Below are positions 42,303-54,700 of a stretch of 64,000 nucleotides of DNA, in pieces. A program made the translations under genes and the position numbers. The stretch spans positions 13,416,010-13,480,009 of the forward strand of contig CM046838.1 of NCBI GenBank assembly GCA_025618425.1. The letters run 5' to 3'. The notes beneath the pieces were generated by a model. That model did no database searches and was not told the DNA's origin. It saw only the letters and a program-made list of their open reading frames with translations. This stretch comes from Heliocidaris tuberculata. Taxonomy: Eukaryota; Echinodermata; Echinoidea; Camarodonta; Echinometridae. The number at the start of each line of letters is the position of its first letter. Positions within the stretch are counted from its first letter, which is position 1.

Positions 42303-44205
42303 TTTTATGCCTCCGCCCACCGAAGGTGGTGCCGGAGGCATTATGTTTTCGGGTTGTCCGTCCGTCCGTCCGTCCGTCCGTCCGTCCGTCCGTCCCGCTT
42401 ACTTCTTTGATCGATAACTCAAGAACCACATAAGGTATGAACTTCAAACTTGGTGCTAGTATGTATCACCATAGGAAGATGATCTGATTAGATTTTGGGG
42501 TACGTAGGTCAAAGGTCAAGGTCAAGCCAATTTTTCTGAAATTTTAGGTGTTAGGCTCGTTCTAGCATTAACTCAAGAACCATTTGAGGTATGAACTTCA
42601 AACTTAGTGCTAGTATGTATCACTATAGGAAGACGATCTGATTAGATTTTGGGGTACGTAGGTCAAAGGTCAAGGTCACAGAGGCCAATTTTTCTGAAAT
42701 TTCGGGTGTTAGGCTCGTTCTAGCATTAACTCAAGAACCATTTGAGGTATGAACTTCAAACTTAGTGCTAGTATGTATCACCATAGGAAGACGATCTGAT
42801 TAGATTTTGGGGTACGTAGGTCAAAGGTCAAGGTCACAGAGGCCAATTTCTGAAATTTCAGATGTTGGCCTCGTTCTAGCTATAACTCAAGAACCATTTG
42901 AGGTATGAATTCAAACTTAGTGCTAGTATGTATCACCATAGGAAGATGATCTGATTAGATTTTAGAGTAAATAGGTCAAAGGTCAAGGTCACAGAGGCCA
43001 ATTTTTCTGAAATTTCAGGTGTTAGGCTCGTTCTAGCATTAACTCAAGAACCATTTGAGGTAAGAACTTCAAACTTAGTGCTAGTATGTATCACTATAGG
43101 AAGACGATCTGATTAGATTTTGGGGTACGTAGGTCAAAGGTCAAGGTCATAGAGGCCAATTTTTCTGAAATTTCGGGTGTTAGGCTCGTTCTAGCATTAA
43201 CTCAAGAACCATTTGAGGTATGAACTTCAAACTTAGTGCTAGTATGTATCACCATAGGAAGACGATCTGATTAGATTTTGGGGTACGTAGGTCAAAGGTC
43301 AAGGTCACAGAGGCCAATTTCTGAAATTTCAGATGTTGGCCTCGTTCTAGCTATAACTCAAGAACCATTTGAGGTATGAATTCAAACTTAGTGCTAGTAT
43401 GTATCACCATAGGAAGATGATCTGATTAGATTTTAGAGTAAATAGGTCAAAGGTCAAGGTCACAGAGGCCAATTTTTCTGAAATTTCAGGTGTTAGGCTC
43501 GTTCTAGCATTAACTCAAGAACCATTTGAGGTAAGAACTTCAAACTTAGTGCTAGTATGTATCACTATAGGAAGACGATCTGATTAGATTTTGGGGTACG
43601 TAGGTCAAAGGTCAAGGTCATAGAGGCCAATTTTTCTGAAATTTCAGGTGTTAGGCTCGTTCTAGCATTAACTCAAGAACCATTTGAGGTATGAACTTCA
43701 AACTTAGTGCTAGTATGTATCACCATAGGAAGACGATCTGGTTAGATTTTGGGATACGTATGTAAAAGGTCAAAGGTCATAGAGGTCAATTCTGAAATTG
43801 CAGGTTTTAGCCTTAATGTGATATCTCAAGAACCATTTGATCCCTTAACTTCAAACTTGGAACTAGTATGAAACACCATAATGAGACGAACTGATTAGAT
43901 TTTTGTTCACGTAGGTCAAAGGTGACAGGTCATAGAGGTCATTATACAGGTGTATGTGAAATTAATGTTTTTTTAACCTTTGTTATCAACATATCTCAAC
44001 TATTTTGTATTCATGACTAGGAGGAGATAAAGTGATCAGACTTTGGGGTTATAAGGTGTAAGGTCAAATGTCAAAGAGGTCAATTAACATGTAATTAGAG
44101 GTTTTTTATTCTGGTTATCACAAGATTTCAAGAACAGTTTGAGCCATCAACTGAATTTAGGCGGAGGCATATAGGAGACGTAGTCGCATTCATCTTGTTT
44201 TGTTT
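42303..44205 (+). mobile_element. Hairpin-capped satellite element, family B, long copy
   Basis: 5' hairpin 42308-42340 (TGCCTCCGCCCACC, loop GAA, GGTGGTGCCGGAGGCA), then (GTCC)n at about 42356-42395, about ten monomers of about 157 bp, and a unique tail of about 350 bp shared with the 31877 copy. GGCGGAGGCAT (44160-44170) inverts ATGCCTCCGCC (42307-42317). Homology continues about 30 bp past this to CATTCATCTTG, so the inverted repeat is subterminal at the 3' end, as in Helentron-like elements. No ORF of substance. Confidence 0.8.
42416..43830. repeat. 157-bp monomers in a 471-bp higher-order repeat
   Basis: The word AACTCAAGAACCA starts at 42416, 42570, 42728, 42884, 43041, 43199, 43355, 43512 and 43670. 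Units three apart are exactly 471 bp apart (42728/43199/43670, 42884/43355, 43041/43512) and share private variants such as TTTTAGAGTAAATAGG, so trimers were copied as blocks. Nearly every monomer holds AGGTCAAAGGTCA (for example 42506-42518, 42660-42672). Confidence 0.93.
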
Positions 44206-44209
44206 TGGG

Positions 44210-45550
44210 TTTTTTTGCTTGTCAGAGAATTTTGGAGTAAAAAGACACGCCCAAATGCTGATGACTTTTCTTATTTTTTATTTTTTGCTTTTCAGAAAAT
44301 TTTCAGAATATTAGGCCCTCTCCCTCAAAAAATCCTTGATCCGCCACTGATTAAACGATGAAAATGAAGAATAATCTTAAACACCCTACTTTAAAAATAC
44401 TGGGTATGCCTATGGATGACATTCATTGTTCATTTCGGATACCTGCTGTATAAATTGCTAATTTTCCGCACCTTTTGCATGATACATGTGCCATTATCAC
44501 TGAAGTTCATAATCTGTTTTGCATTCAAAGAATCATTTTTATGGTTAATGATTTTAATGTATTTTTTAAAATTGAAAACTAAAATTGTACGAGAGATAAC
44601 CACAAGATTTTTTACCATGTTTTACAGAATGAAATGAAATTACATCCTAGATTTTAAATTTTATTCAAGAACGTGTTAAAAATTATCCAAGTTCATATAT
44701 ATATATGCTAACACAGTGTTAGTTAGTAAATTGTGTAATATATGGAAGACTAATTTATTATGGATGTGTTGGAGATTTTAAATGTTTTTTTACAACACAA
44801 AAATGTATTGATATTTCATACACTCAAGAAATAAACGGAAGCAAATATATATTCATATTCTTCTTTTTCAAGTGTGCTTTTTAATTCTTTGGAAGTCTTT
44901 TGAGTTAAATAAGCAAGAACAAATAAACAATTCAATGGTCAAGTAAGCAAAGATAAACAAACCCTCCTTTCAAGAGTCTTTTAGAAATGTTATGCCTCTC
45001 TCTTTTCTTATCTGAACCTGAAGGATGGATGATTCAAAGGCCAAGACTGATTAAAAACCTGCTGATAATATTCAATTTTATTCACTCATAACAGGAAGAT
45101 AAACATACATACAAATTGATAGATCATACGTGTACATATAATCATGAAATCAACATCAGAAAAAATACATAGCTTCAGTGAATAGGAGACAAATTACAGA
45201 TTAAAAAATCTTGGGTATTTTTCTCCCTGCAAATAAGATTAAAATGTGCTATTGAATCAGATGCATCACATTCGTAAATGGTTGATCTTTTGTATTCAGA
45301 TATCTAGAGATTAAGAAAGTCACAATTACAAATAATGTATAATCTATTAAATCTCGTACATGATATGCACTGGAAAGAAATCTTTGACAGATATTAAATA
45401 ATAAAATATGAAAAAGTGTATTAAGTCTCATACATGTATATGACATGCAATGTAAAACACCTTTCTGCCACATATTACATATCTGCGATAAAAAATATGT
45501 ATAAATCTGATACATGACATGCATTGAAATCATCAAGCATTGTGACGTCA
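44210..45550. other. Intergenic region between the TRPML 3' flank and the FG-GAP gene
   Basis: AT-rich. At 44315-44350 the words CTCAAAAAATCCTTGATCCG CCACTG look like one end of a hAT-like element whose partner was not found. No gene recognised. Confidence 0.4.
45077..45082 (-). terminator. Candidate polyadenylation signal for the FG-GAP gene
   Basis: AATAAA on the minus strand about 470 bp after the stop codon. It is the nearest canonical hexamer noticed; not otherwise supported. Confidence 0.3.
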
Positions 45551-45782
45551 TCAAGGCGCAAAGGTCTTGATGTGGAATCTGCTGACGGAATAACCTGGGA
45601 TGAAGATTTCGTTGTAGCCGTCACCATTGATGTCCTGTACCGACATCGCCCCGACCGTCCCCGCCACGCTGAAGATGATGGTCTCCGTGTAGTTCCAGTT
45701 GTTGACGTCGTTGTAGTCTGCGCTTTCAAAGATGTAGATCTTGCCGTCATCGTCACCGGTGAGGAGCAAGAGGGGCTTTTTG
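45551..45782 (-). CDS. FG-GAP gene last exon, third Ca-loop motif
   Basis: The acceptor is CTTTTCCGTTCTCTTCAAG. Encodes KKPLLLLTGDDDGKIYIFES, then NWNYTETIIFSVAGTVGAMS and VQDINGDGYNEIFIPGYSVS, ending SRFHIKTFAP. TGDDDGKIYIF and DINGDGYNE are typical propeller-blade sequences. The intron just upstream carries a large inverted repeat beginning 35 bp from this acceptor. Confidence 0.88.
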
Positions 45783-48700
45783 CTTGAAGAGAACGGAAAA
45801 GAGAAAGTTATAGTCTGGGAGCCTGTCCCGAAATAGTCACCCATTTTACCCATAAGATTTGACCCCATAAAGTTACTTAGACCATCTGAGTCATTGACAA
45901 AAAGGTTGTCAGCCTGACCGTAACCGCCGGGTTAAGCCCCCAGGGCCCCCAAAAGGGACCCCAATGTCGGGTCGATTTCACCCCATCTCACCCATGCACC
46001 AAACTTTGTCAGTAGGAAGTAGTATGACTGGACATTACAAAACACAAAAAACTGACAAAAATTCCCGTCGGGATGGGGTGTCAGACAGCCCCTAAAAATT
46101 GGGGTAAATGTTTCCCCTTAAAGCCCAGAGACCAAATTTTGTCAGAAGGAAGAGCTATGGATGTACATTCCAAAAATATAAAAACTGACAAAATTGTCCA
46201 TCGGGAAGGGGGTGTCAGACCCCCTGAAATGAAAACCCCAAAGTGCCCTTTGACAATGCTTTGCCCCCCCCCCCCCAAAATGCTCTGTATGGAAAGAAAA
46301 ACCATTTTCTTACCTTCTGACTATGATAATTCAAAAGAGTTTCATTCAATTCACTTCAAATTTTCATAACATAATTTTGAGTATAATAATCTTCTTGAGG
46401 TGCAATTTGGTGTTAATTGGTATTTTGGTTAATAAGTAATTACATTGTGAAAAATGTATTGCTTTCTCAAAAGTAGCCAAAAATATTGTCAGGATTATGT
46501 AAACACAGCCATTGACCATCTGACAAGGCATAATAGAGCAGCTTGCTTGGTATCTGTGCAATTAACACATGAATAGTACATTTCAGCCTGGCAGTCACAT
46601 ACCACAGATACCTGAAAAGCTCTTCTATTATGCCTTGTAAAACAGGTAAAGATAGACAATGGGTGTGTTTACATAATCCTGACAATATTTTTTGGCTACT
46701 TTTGAGAAAGCAATACTTTTTTTCACAATTTAATAACTTAATAACCAAAAAGCCAATTAACACCAAATTGCACCTCAAGAAGATTATTATACTCAAAATT
46801 ATGTTATGAAAATTTAAAGTGAATTGAATGAAACGCTTTTGAATTATAATAGTCAGAAGGTAAGAAAATGGTTTTTCTTTCCATACAGAGCATTTTGGGG
46901 GGCAAAGCATTGTCAAAGGGCACTTTGGGGTTTTCATTTCAGGGGGTCTGACACCCCCTTCCCGATGGACAATTTTGTCAGTTTTTATATTTTTGGAATG
47001 TACATCCATAGCTCTTCCTTCTGACAAAATTTGGTCTCTGGGCTTTAAGGGGAAACATTTACCCCAATTTTTAGGGGCTGTCTGACACCCCATCCCGACG
47101 GAAATTTTTGTCAGTTTTTTGTGTTTTGTAATGTCCAGTCATACTACTTCCTACTGACAAAGTTTGGTGCATGGGTGAGATGGGGTGAAATCGACCCGAC
47201 TTTGGGGTCCCTTTGGGGGGCTCTGGGGGCTTAACCCGGCGGCTACGGTCAGGCTGACAACCTTTTTGTCAATGACTTAGAAGGTCTGAGTAACTTTACG
47301 GGGTCAAATCTTATGGGTAAAATGGGGTGACTATGTCGGGAAGGCTCCTGGCCTATTAGAGCCGAATGCATAAAAAGAGGGAGTGAGAGAGAGAGGGGGG
47401 GGGGGGGGGAGGCTGTATACAAGTCATGTACATACAGGGAGACAGATATGGCAGACAGGCAATGTATAGAGAGATATACATTAAGAGACATACAGATAAG
47501 TAAAATTATATGCAGGGAAAGAGAAGAGAGAAGAGAAGAGAGAGAGAGAGAGACACGCACGCACACAGATATTTATAATCAAAATTATATGCAGGGAAAG
47601 AGAAGGGAGAAGAGAAAAGAGAGAGGGGGGGGCGGTTTGGGGGAGATATTTACGTTTGTAAAGGTTTAAACATCAGTTCTTAGCTGGCCTAAATTAGCTC
47701 CGATTAATCTTTTTGGACATGAATATGTCCACTGGAATTTCTTAATTTTTAGATGTATATTTATCAGAATGAAATAGTGCTTGGCTTAGTAATACATGTA
47801 TTTGCATATTGCTAAATAAAAAAAAAGAAAAAAAAAAGAAAAAAAGATTTCTACAAACACTGTAAGCATTTTGATTTTAATACAAATGTATATAAACCTC
47901 TGTTTGTGACTGGACACTCCATTGCTTTTACAGAAAATAATAGTAGGACTTAGCGTCGTCTTAAAGTTATTTCTTCACTCACTCTGTATCGTCAGTCTTC
48001 TCGTAGATGGGAAGTACGATGCCAGGTGATCCTTGTCCTTCCTGTGACACCAGGGGTACGAAACCATCAGCGATCAGGTGCCGGGTCCAGTTGTCGGTAC
48101 GGAAGTCATCCGGGATTTCGAACGCGAGCAGTTTCCCGTTGACTTCGCTAGAAAGACGTGTTGGATTTTAAAAAGTGTACAAAGAAAATTAAACAAACGA
48201 AAAATATAAGTGACTACGAAAGTATACGGGCCGAGGACCAGTGGGGCAGCGCTGGCCCAGTTATTGAGGGGCACTGGCCATTATTTGAGAAGGGCATGGG
48301 TTGACGTGCTTGAAATGCTATGGGAGAGGGTCTTATTATCTTTTTATCATCATCATTCGCCTCTTTCTTTCTTCCCCTGTCTTCTTTCTTTCTCTCTTTT
48401 CTTTCCTGGTATCCTCTTCTCTTTTTTTCGCCATTCAACTTGGGGTGCTTGCCCGTGCCTCCGGTAGCTATGCCTCTGCCTAGGACGGATCAAATTACTT
48501 CAAACAACACTCGAAAAAAGTGTGTGTAATTGTGCAATGTAAGATTGAAAACAAAGTAAAATGATACAGTTTTTTAGGTATTCGCTATTGGAAGAGAATG
48601 ATGATTTTCTTGACATATATACCTGCTAGCAGTCACCAATACATCAGTTCTGTTATCTCTATTCACATCCGTTACCTGAAAAAAAATGAGTTCAAATATG

Positions 48701-51700
48701 AAATTAAGAAACAAAATTTCACTTTATCAGTTATAGTGTTCCAGTTTTTAGTTATAATTTTGCAGCAAAGAACAATAACAACTAATTCCAATATTATAGT
48801 AGCCAAAAGTATTATCATTCAGGTATTATCATTCAGAAAGTGGGGGTTAGGAATCTTTCTAGCTCATCGCGTTAACCCCGTCGTCCATACTAGACTCGGT
48901 CAGGTGAGCGGCCGGCAGGATGAAACACAAAACTTAACGAAATCATTTTCAACTCCTTGTTCCCCCTTTTCCATTCTTCATTTTTTCTTAATGGAGGGGG
49001 GGGGGGGACTTTTGACTTCTCCAGGTCTGCCTATGTATTATTTCTTCGAACGAAGAATAACAGTGCTATATACTTACGTAAGCGTCAAAGTAGGATTCTC
49101 CGACTACGGAATCGATGACTCTGGAATAAATCTTGTCTGGATTCGACCAGTCGGTAGTAGGACCTTTAAAAAATACAAATAAACAAAACAAAAACAAATA
49201 AGTACCAACAAACGTTACTTTTTTGTGATTAAGTCTATGGATATGCATTGGTCTTGTGGTTGGCTCTTGGGTCTACCTATATAGACAAAGATTCAGGATT
49301 CGATCCTGAGTCACGTCTTTCGAATTATCACTTAAGTATTACAAATACTTAAGACTGAAATGAAATCGACCAGCAATATCACTATCTTATATAGAAAAAA
49401 AATAACTTGACTATAAATACCTTGATAATATTTACTGTCATTCATACGAATGACGAAATGAAAGGGACTCACCCTCTATCCAATGGACAAACAGAGTCTG
49501 TGAGAAATACGCTGGTGTGATTATAGCCTGGTGAAAATAAATAAGAGAGGAAAACTTTGTATCGACATCTCCAAATCATCATCATCATTTTAAGACAATG
49601 GCACAGTTGAACTAAAAAAAAAACCCACAAAAATAACATTTATTCACCTTATAGAGGCTCTATTTATCACTTGTCTCCTTTAGAGCTTTCTACTTGTACA
49701 TTTATACTTTTCCTTGTATACTGCTGCATATGAAAGGTATAGCCAATATTGCAGGATTTTCTTTATTTATCATTCATTCCATTACTTCAAACACTGGGCG
49801 TAGCTATACCGTTTTGTTGTTATTATTATTATTATTATTATTCCCATTAATCCCAGGAATCAAGAAGCTACATTCAAGTATACCTGCAGTAGTCGACACA
49901 AATGCATGCATATTTTGATTTTTTGATTTGATTTATTTTCTTCTGCATTCATATAAGTACAACATTTTTCGGTAACATATATAGAATAAAATACAAAAGT
50001 ACTTTCTGACATTGAATCATAAATAGCAAGTATATGTAACAATCATTTTTCAAAAAACAAACACGAAATGATAAATTGTCAAATTATTGTAATTCATCAA
50101 ATATAAAGTCATTTGCGGAAGAAGGACTACCATTATAAGCAATTTGCTTGAGAATATGGCAGCCCCAGACAAATATTATGAAATAGCTAAAACATGTTTA
50201 AATAAGCAGAATGGATAAATAATTGAAGTCCTAAATTAAAAGCATATTGATGATGATGTTGATGATGAAATGATGATGGTGATGATGATGATGATGATGA
50301 TGATAGCGGTGATGATGATGATGATGATGAAGAGTTGACACAGAAATTTTACCTTATATATTCAGATAGTAACATCGTTTTAACTTTGGCTTTAAATGAG
50401 TAAAGGGAACAACAGGATTTAATGAATTCTGGGAGAGAATTCCATAGGTCTGGACCATGGTGTCATATAGTGTTGAAAAGAAAATATATAGGCCTACTGC
50501 TGAAAATGGAAGAGAGGAACAGGTAAAAGAAAAAGAGACAGATAAAGGGAGTTAAAAAAGAAGGAAAATTTCTGCATTTGTTTGTGCCGATACTGCCCCA
50601 TTCATCCATTCACTCACTTACTGGACACTGCTGGAAATGCCACATTAACTTATATGATAACGAGGCTTAAATAGTTTTATTACCTCAAATGTGCCGTCGG
50701 GTGTTTCTATATCAACGAAAGTGAAGAAAGCATCGGGTCCATCGTACATATAATGGATATTCCATGGTTGACCATTGAAAGGTTCCTCAGGATGCTCTAA
50801 CCATACCATCTCAGCCTTCTGTAAACCATCTAGTACATTGACAAAATACGATGAATTAAATATCATATCCTATCTAATTCACTTTCTGATACGGTATTTC
50901 ATAGTCTCCCCATGAATAGAAATGTGAAACAGTCGATCAAGATGTCACTGCTACTGTAGTATTCGAATCCCCCTTTTTTTAATATTAGCATTATATTTTC
51001 ATCTTCGAAACCTTCACATCATTACAATATTCCTCAACATTATACCGAACATAATGATTCATTGTCATATTCCAACATACTTGTATAATTAGTATTATAT
51101 CCCTATGTCAAAGATAATGATAATAATAAAGCTCTTGTATATAGAGCATATCACATTTTCATGTAACGTCTAGTAGTACATTATCATGATTATATGCGCT
51201 TCCATAGGATTTAAGACATTAACCCCGGCTTTACACGCGTTTCATGAATCGTAAATACCTTTCCAATAGACCGCTTCGGTAATGTATGCAAATTTTATAC
51301 ATACCTTCCAAACAAAGGTTGTTCTTGACTACGTGAAAGCTTGCCGGAGGATTGCCGGACATAGCAACAAGTAATGTATGCAAACTGCATTCCAAGCATT
51401 GAGGCTCATTTATAAAAAGCAGGTTAATGGAATAGCTCGTCACTACGTGCTCAGAGAAGAAGTGTGCATAAATTTGTATACATTACAGAACCGGTCTATT
51501 CCATCCATTATCATGAATTATTCAAAGTTAAAGGTATCAACAAAAAAGGTGATGACTGTGATTCCTAACGTCGACCAATACCAGTGATATGAGGAGGACT
51601 CACATGTAAAATCGAACCGTGCTCTAGCCGTGATCGCATCTTTACGTCCATCGCCATTGACATCACGCCACAGCACACGATGATAGAACCACAATCCTAT

Positions 51701-54700
51701 ATCACACTTCCAAGTCGTGATGTCATATGTCTTCCCTGTCAGCCAGACAAACAAAAATAAATCATTTGATATTGATCGGATGGATGAAATTCAAGGATGT
51801 TGATCAGACTCGTCTATTATTTTTCGTATTGAAATAATTTCATTGGTCATGAAATGGATATACATTTCCTTTCCAGAGAACATTTTCAGTCAACTGAGGT
51901 AATATATGTAATCTGTTCAAAAGTTTATTTTTTGTTTGTTTTTTTGCAGTAAAAATTACACTCAAAGGTTTATTATTGCATGATCTTTAGCGAAGTCTAA
52001 AATGCCCCCCCCCCCTATTTTACATACTTTCAAGAACATTTTCCACAAAATGCTGACCCCTTTTGAGGAAAAGGGGTACATAATAGGTTTTAAATGTGAC
52101 CCTATTTTTACTTATCGAGCACAAATTAACCTGTTGTCTACTGGAGCCGGGTGCTCCCTGTATTAAGCCTATGAGAGTGAGAGAATGCAGTTGTCAACGG
52201 GTTAACAAAAAAGTACACCGTATTCGGAAAAACCCAGATATACGCATTCACATGTTTGCGAACATCATGAAAATATATGACTCGTTTTCGTGGAATATGG
52301 CGATCAAGGATCTCATATATAACAAAAAATCTAAACGTAGATTAGGCCTGGTATACACACTTTTGTATTCGATTTGAAATACATAATTGATACAGGATTT
52401 CGTCTTCTCACTATTTAACAGTTATGTAGCAGATACATGAATTTGGTAACACGTCATGATAAAGTGATTTAAATGTTCGATTACTATGAGAGTAACGAAT
52501 ACCTAACCAGTTTGTTTCAAAATGTTACCATGATGAGCTAAGTAACATTGATTATTTAGAACAGGTACAATTTGTCAGATTAAGGACGTTCCACAGTTAA
52601 AGTCAAATCCATGTCATTTTCACCAAACTTTTCATACAGTTACTTTTGTCCATGAGAAGCCCAAATACGCATAGAAAATTATAGGTCCATGTGCTTACTT
52701 TTTTTCTATGGGACACTGAACAGTGCCATGATCGGGTGTCAGGTAGAATGACGTCATCGCAGGTTTTTGGCCATTGATAGGCCTCAGAATTCCCAATGTC
52801 ATATACAAATCCCCATTATTCTGTCAAAATCCATGTCATATTCGTCAAACTTTCCAGATTTGTAGAGAAAAGTATACTGAAGGAGGAGAAAGTTTTAAAA
52901 ATGGGGGTCAATGCACTCGTTTTTATGCTAACATCGCCCTCAGATGGCAGAAAAGGTCAACAACTCGCAAAACTCGTAAGAACTGGCTGAGAACCTGTCT
53001 AGGAATGGGATGGGTTCGAAAAAAACTATACTGTACATTCAAAATCCATGCCAGATTCGTAATTTTTCCATATTTGTAGAGAATTATATACTGCAGAAGG
53101 AGAAAGTTTTAAAAATGGGGGTCCATGCACTCGTTTTTGTGCTAGCAGGGCCCTCAGGTGGCGGAAAAAGTCAAAAACTCGCAAAACTCGCAAAAACTGC
53201 GCATGGCTGGCTGGGAACCTGTCTGGGAATGGGATAGGTGCAAAAAAACTCTACTGTACATTCAAAATCCATGCCAGATTCGTAATTTTTTTCCATATTT
53301 GTAGAGAATTATATACTGCAGAAGGAGAAAGTTTAAAAAATGGGGGTCCATGCACTCGTTTTTGTGCTAGCAGGGCCCTCAGGTGGCGGAAAAAGTCAAA
53401 AACTCGCAAAACTCGCAAAAACTGCGCATGGCTGGCTGGGAACCTGTCTGGGAATGGGATAGGTGCAAAAAAACTCTACTGTACATTCAAAATCCATGCC
53501 AGATTCGTAAATTTTTCCATATTTGTAGAGAATTATATACTGCAGAAGGAGAAAGTTTTAAAAATGGGGGTCCATGCACTCGTTTTTGTGCTATCAGCGC
53601 CCTCATGTGGCGGGAAAAGTCAAAAACTCGCTAAACTCGCAAAAACTGCGCATGGTTGGCTGGGAACCTGTCTATGAATGGGATAGGTGCAAAAAACTCT
53701 ACTGTACATTCAAAATCCATGCCAGATTCGTAAATTTTTCCAGATTTGTAGAGAATTATATACTGCAAAAGGAGAAAGTTTAGAAAATGGGGGTCCATGC
53801 ACTCGTTTTTGTGCTAGCAGGGCCCTCATGTGGCGGAAAAAGTCAAAAACTCGCAAAACTCGCAAAAACTGCGCATGGTTGGCTGGGAACCTGTCTATGA
53901 ATGGGATAGGTGCAAAAAAACTCTACTGTACATTCAAAATCCATGCCAGATTCGTAATTTTTTCCAGATTTGTAGAGAATTATATACTGCAGAAGGAGAA
54001 AGTTTAAAAAATGGGGGTCCATGCACTCGTTTTTGTGCTATCAGCGCCCTCAGGTGGCGGAAAAAGTCAAAAACTCGCAAAACTCGCAAAAACTGCGCAT
54101 GGCTGGCTGGGAACCTGTCTAGGAATGGGATGGGTGCAAAATAACTCTCCTGTACATTCAAAATCCATGTCATTTTCACTAAAGTTTCCAGATTTGTAGA
54201 GAAAATTATACCGAAGGAGGAGAGAGTTTGAAAAAAGGGGGTCAAAGTACTGGTTTTTGTGCTAGCAGCGCCCCCCCCCCCCCGCATTTTTATAATAAAT
54301 CATTTTGCAAGGTTCCCGAAAATCCTCATATTTTGGTAGCGAGTCGCCTGAATATCCTCATATTCGGGCAGCGAGGTGCCGGTATACCAAAAAGTGTTTA
54401 AAATTTTGTACACAAAGTTTAGAAACAAAATAACCCTATTTCAGGTGTAAGGAGGGATATTGAAAAACAATGGATGATTACAGTGCTTCAATTATTCCAT
54501 TTTTTAAAATGAAATATTCTAAACCTCGCACTTTGAAAATATATCGGAATATGGAAGAAAAGGCGTTGCGGGGATGTGCTTGCATGGTCGGGGGGGGGGG
54601 GTGGGGTAGGGCTGTATAAGCAGGTAGCAAGCGTGCGAAGTGGACTAACTTTGCCTATAGAAAGTTCATGAGGGGGTATCGAATGTTATCTTTCAGCTCA

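Noticed and set aside
42303..44205. CRISPR-like appearance of regular repeats
   Set aside because: Units are about 157 bp, contiguous, without unique spacers, and the DNA is eukaryotic; it is a satellite array in a mobile element.
46073..47093. Open frames of 98 and 208 aa sharing a 65-aa sequence on opposite strands
   Set aside because: The shared peptide is the two arms of the inverted repeat read in both directions; no start context or family features, so not called a gene.
48598..49182. 194-aa plus-strand open frame
   Set aside because: It runs antisense across an FG-GAP intron and two exons, with no family resemblance; the minus-strand exons explain the coding signal.
50811..50820. Splice acceptor TTTACAG for the FG-GAP exon at 50818
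   Set aside because: Using it creates a stop codon at the junction with the previous exon; the AG ending at 50830 keeps the frame.
52774..54287. Many overlapping 60-117 aa open frames with repeated peptides
   Set aside because: The 224-bp array shifts frame in every unit; the peptides are artefacts.
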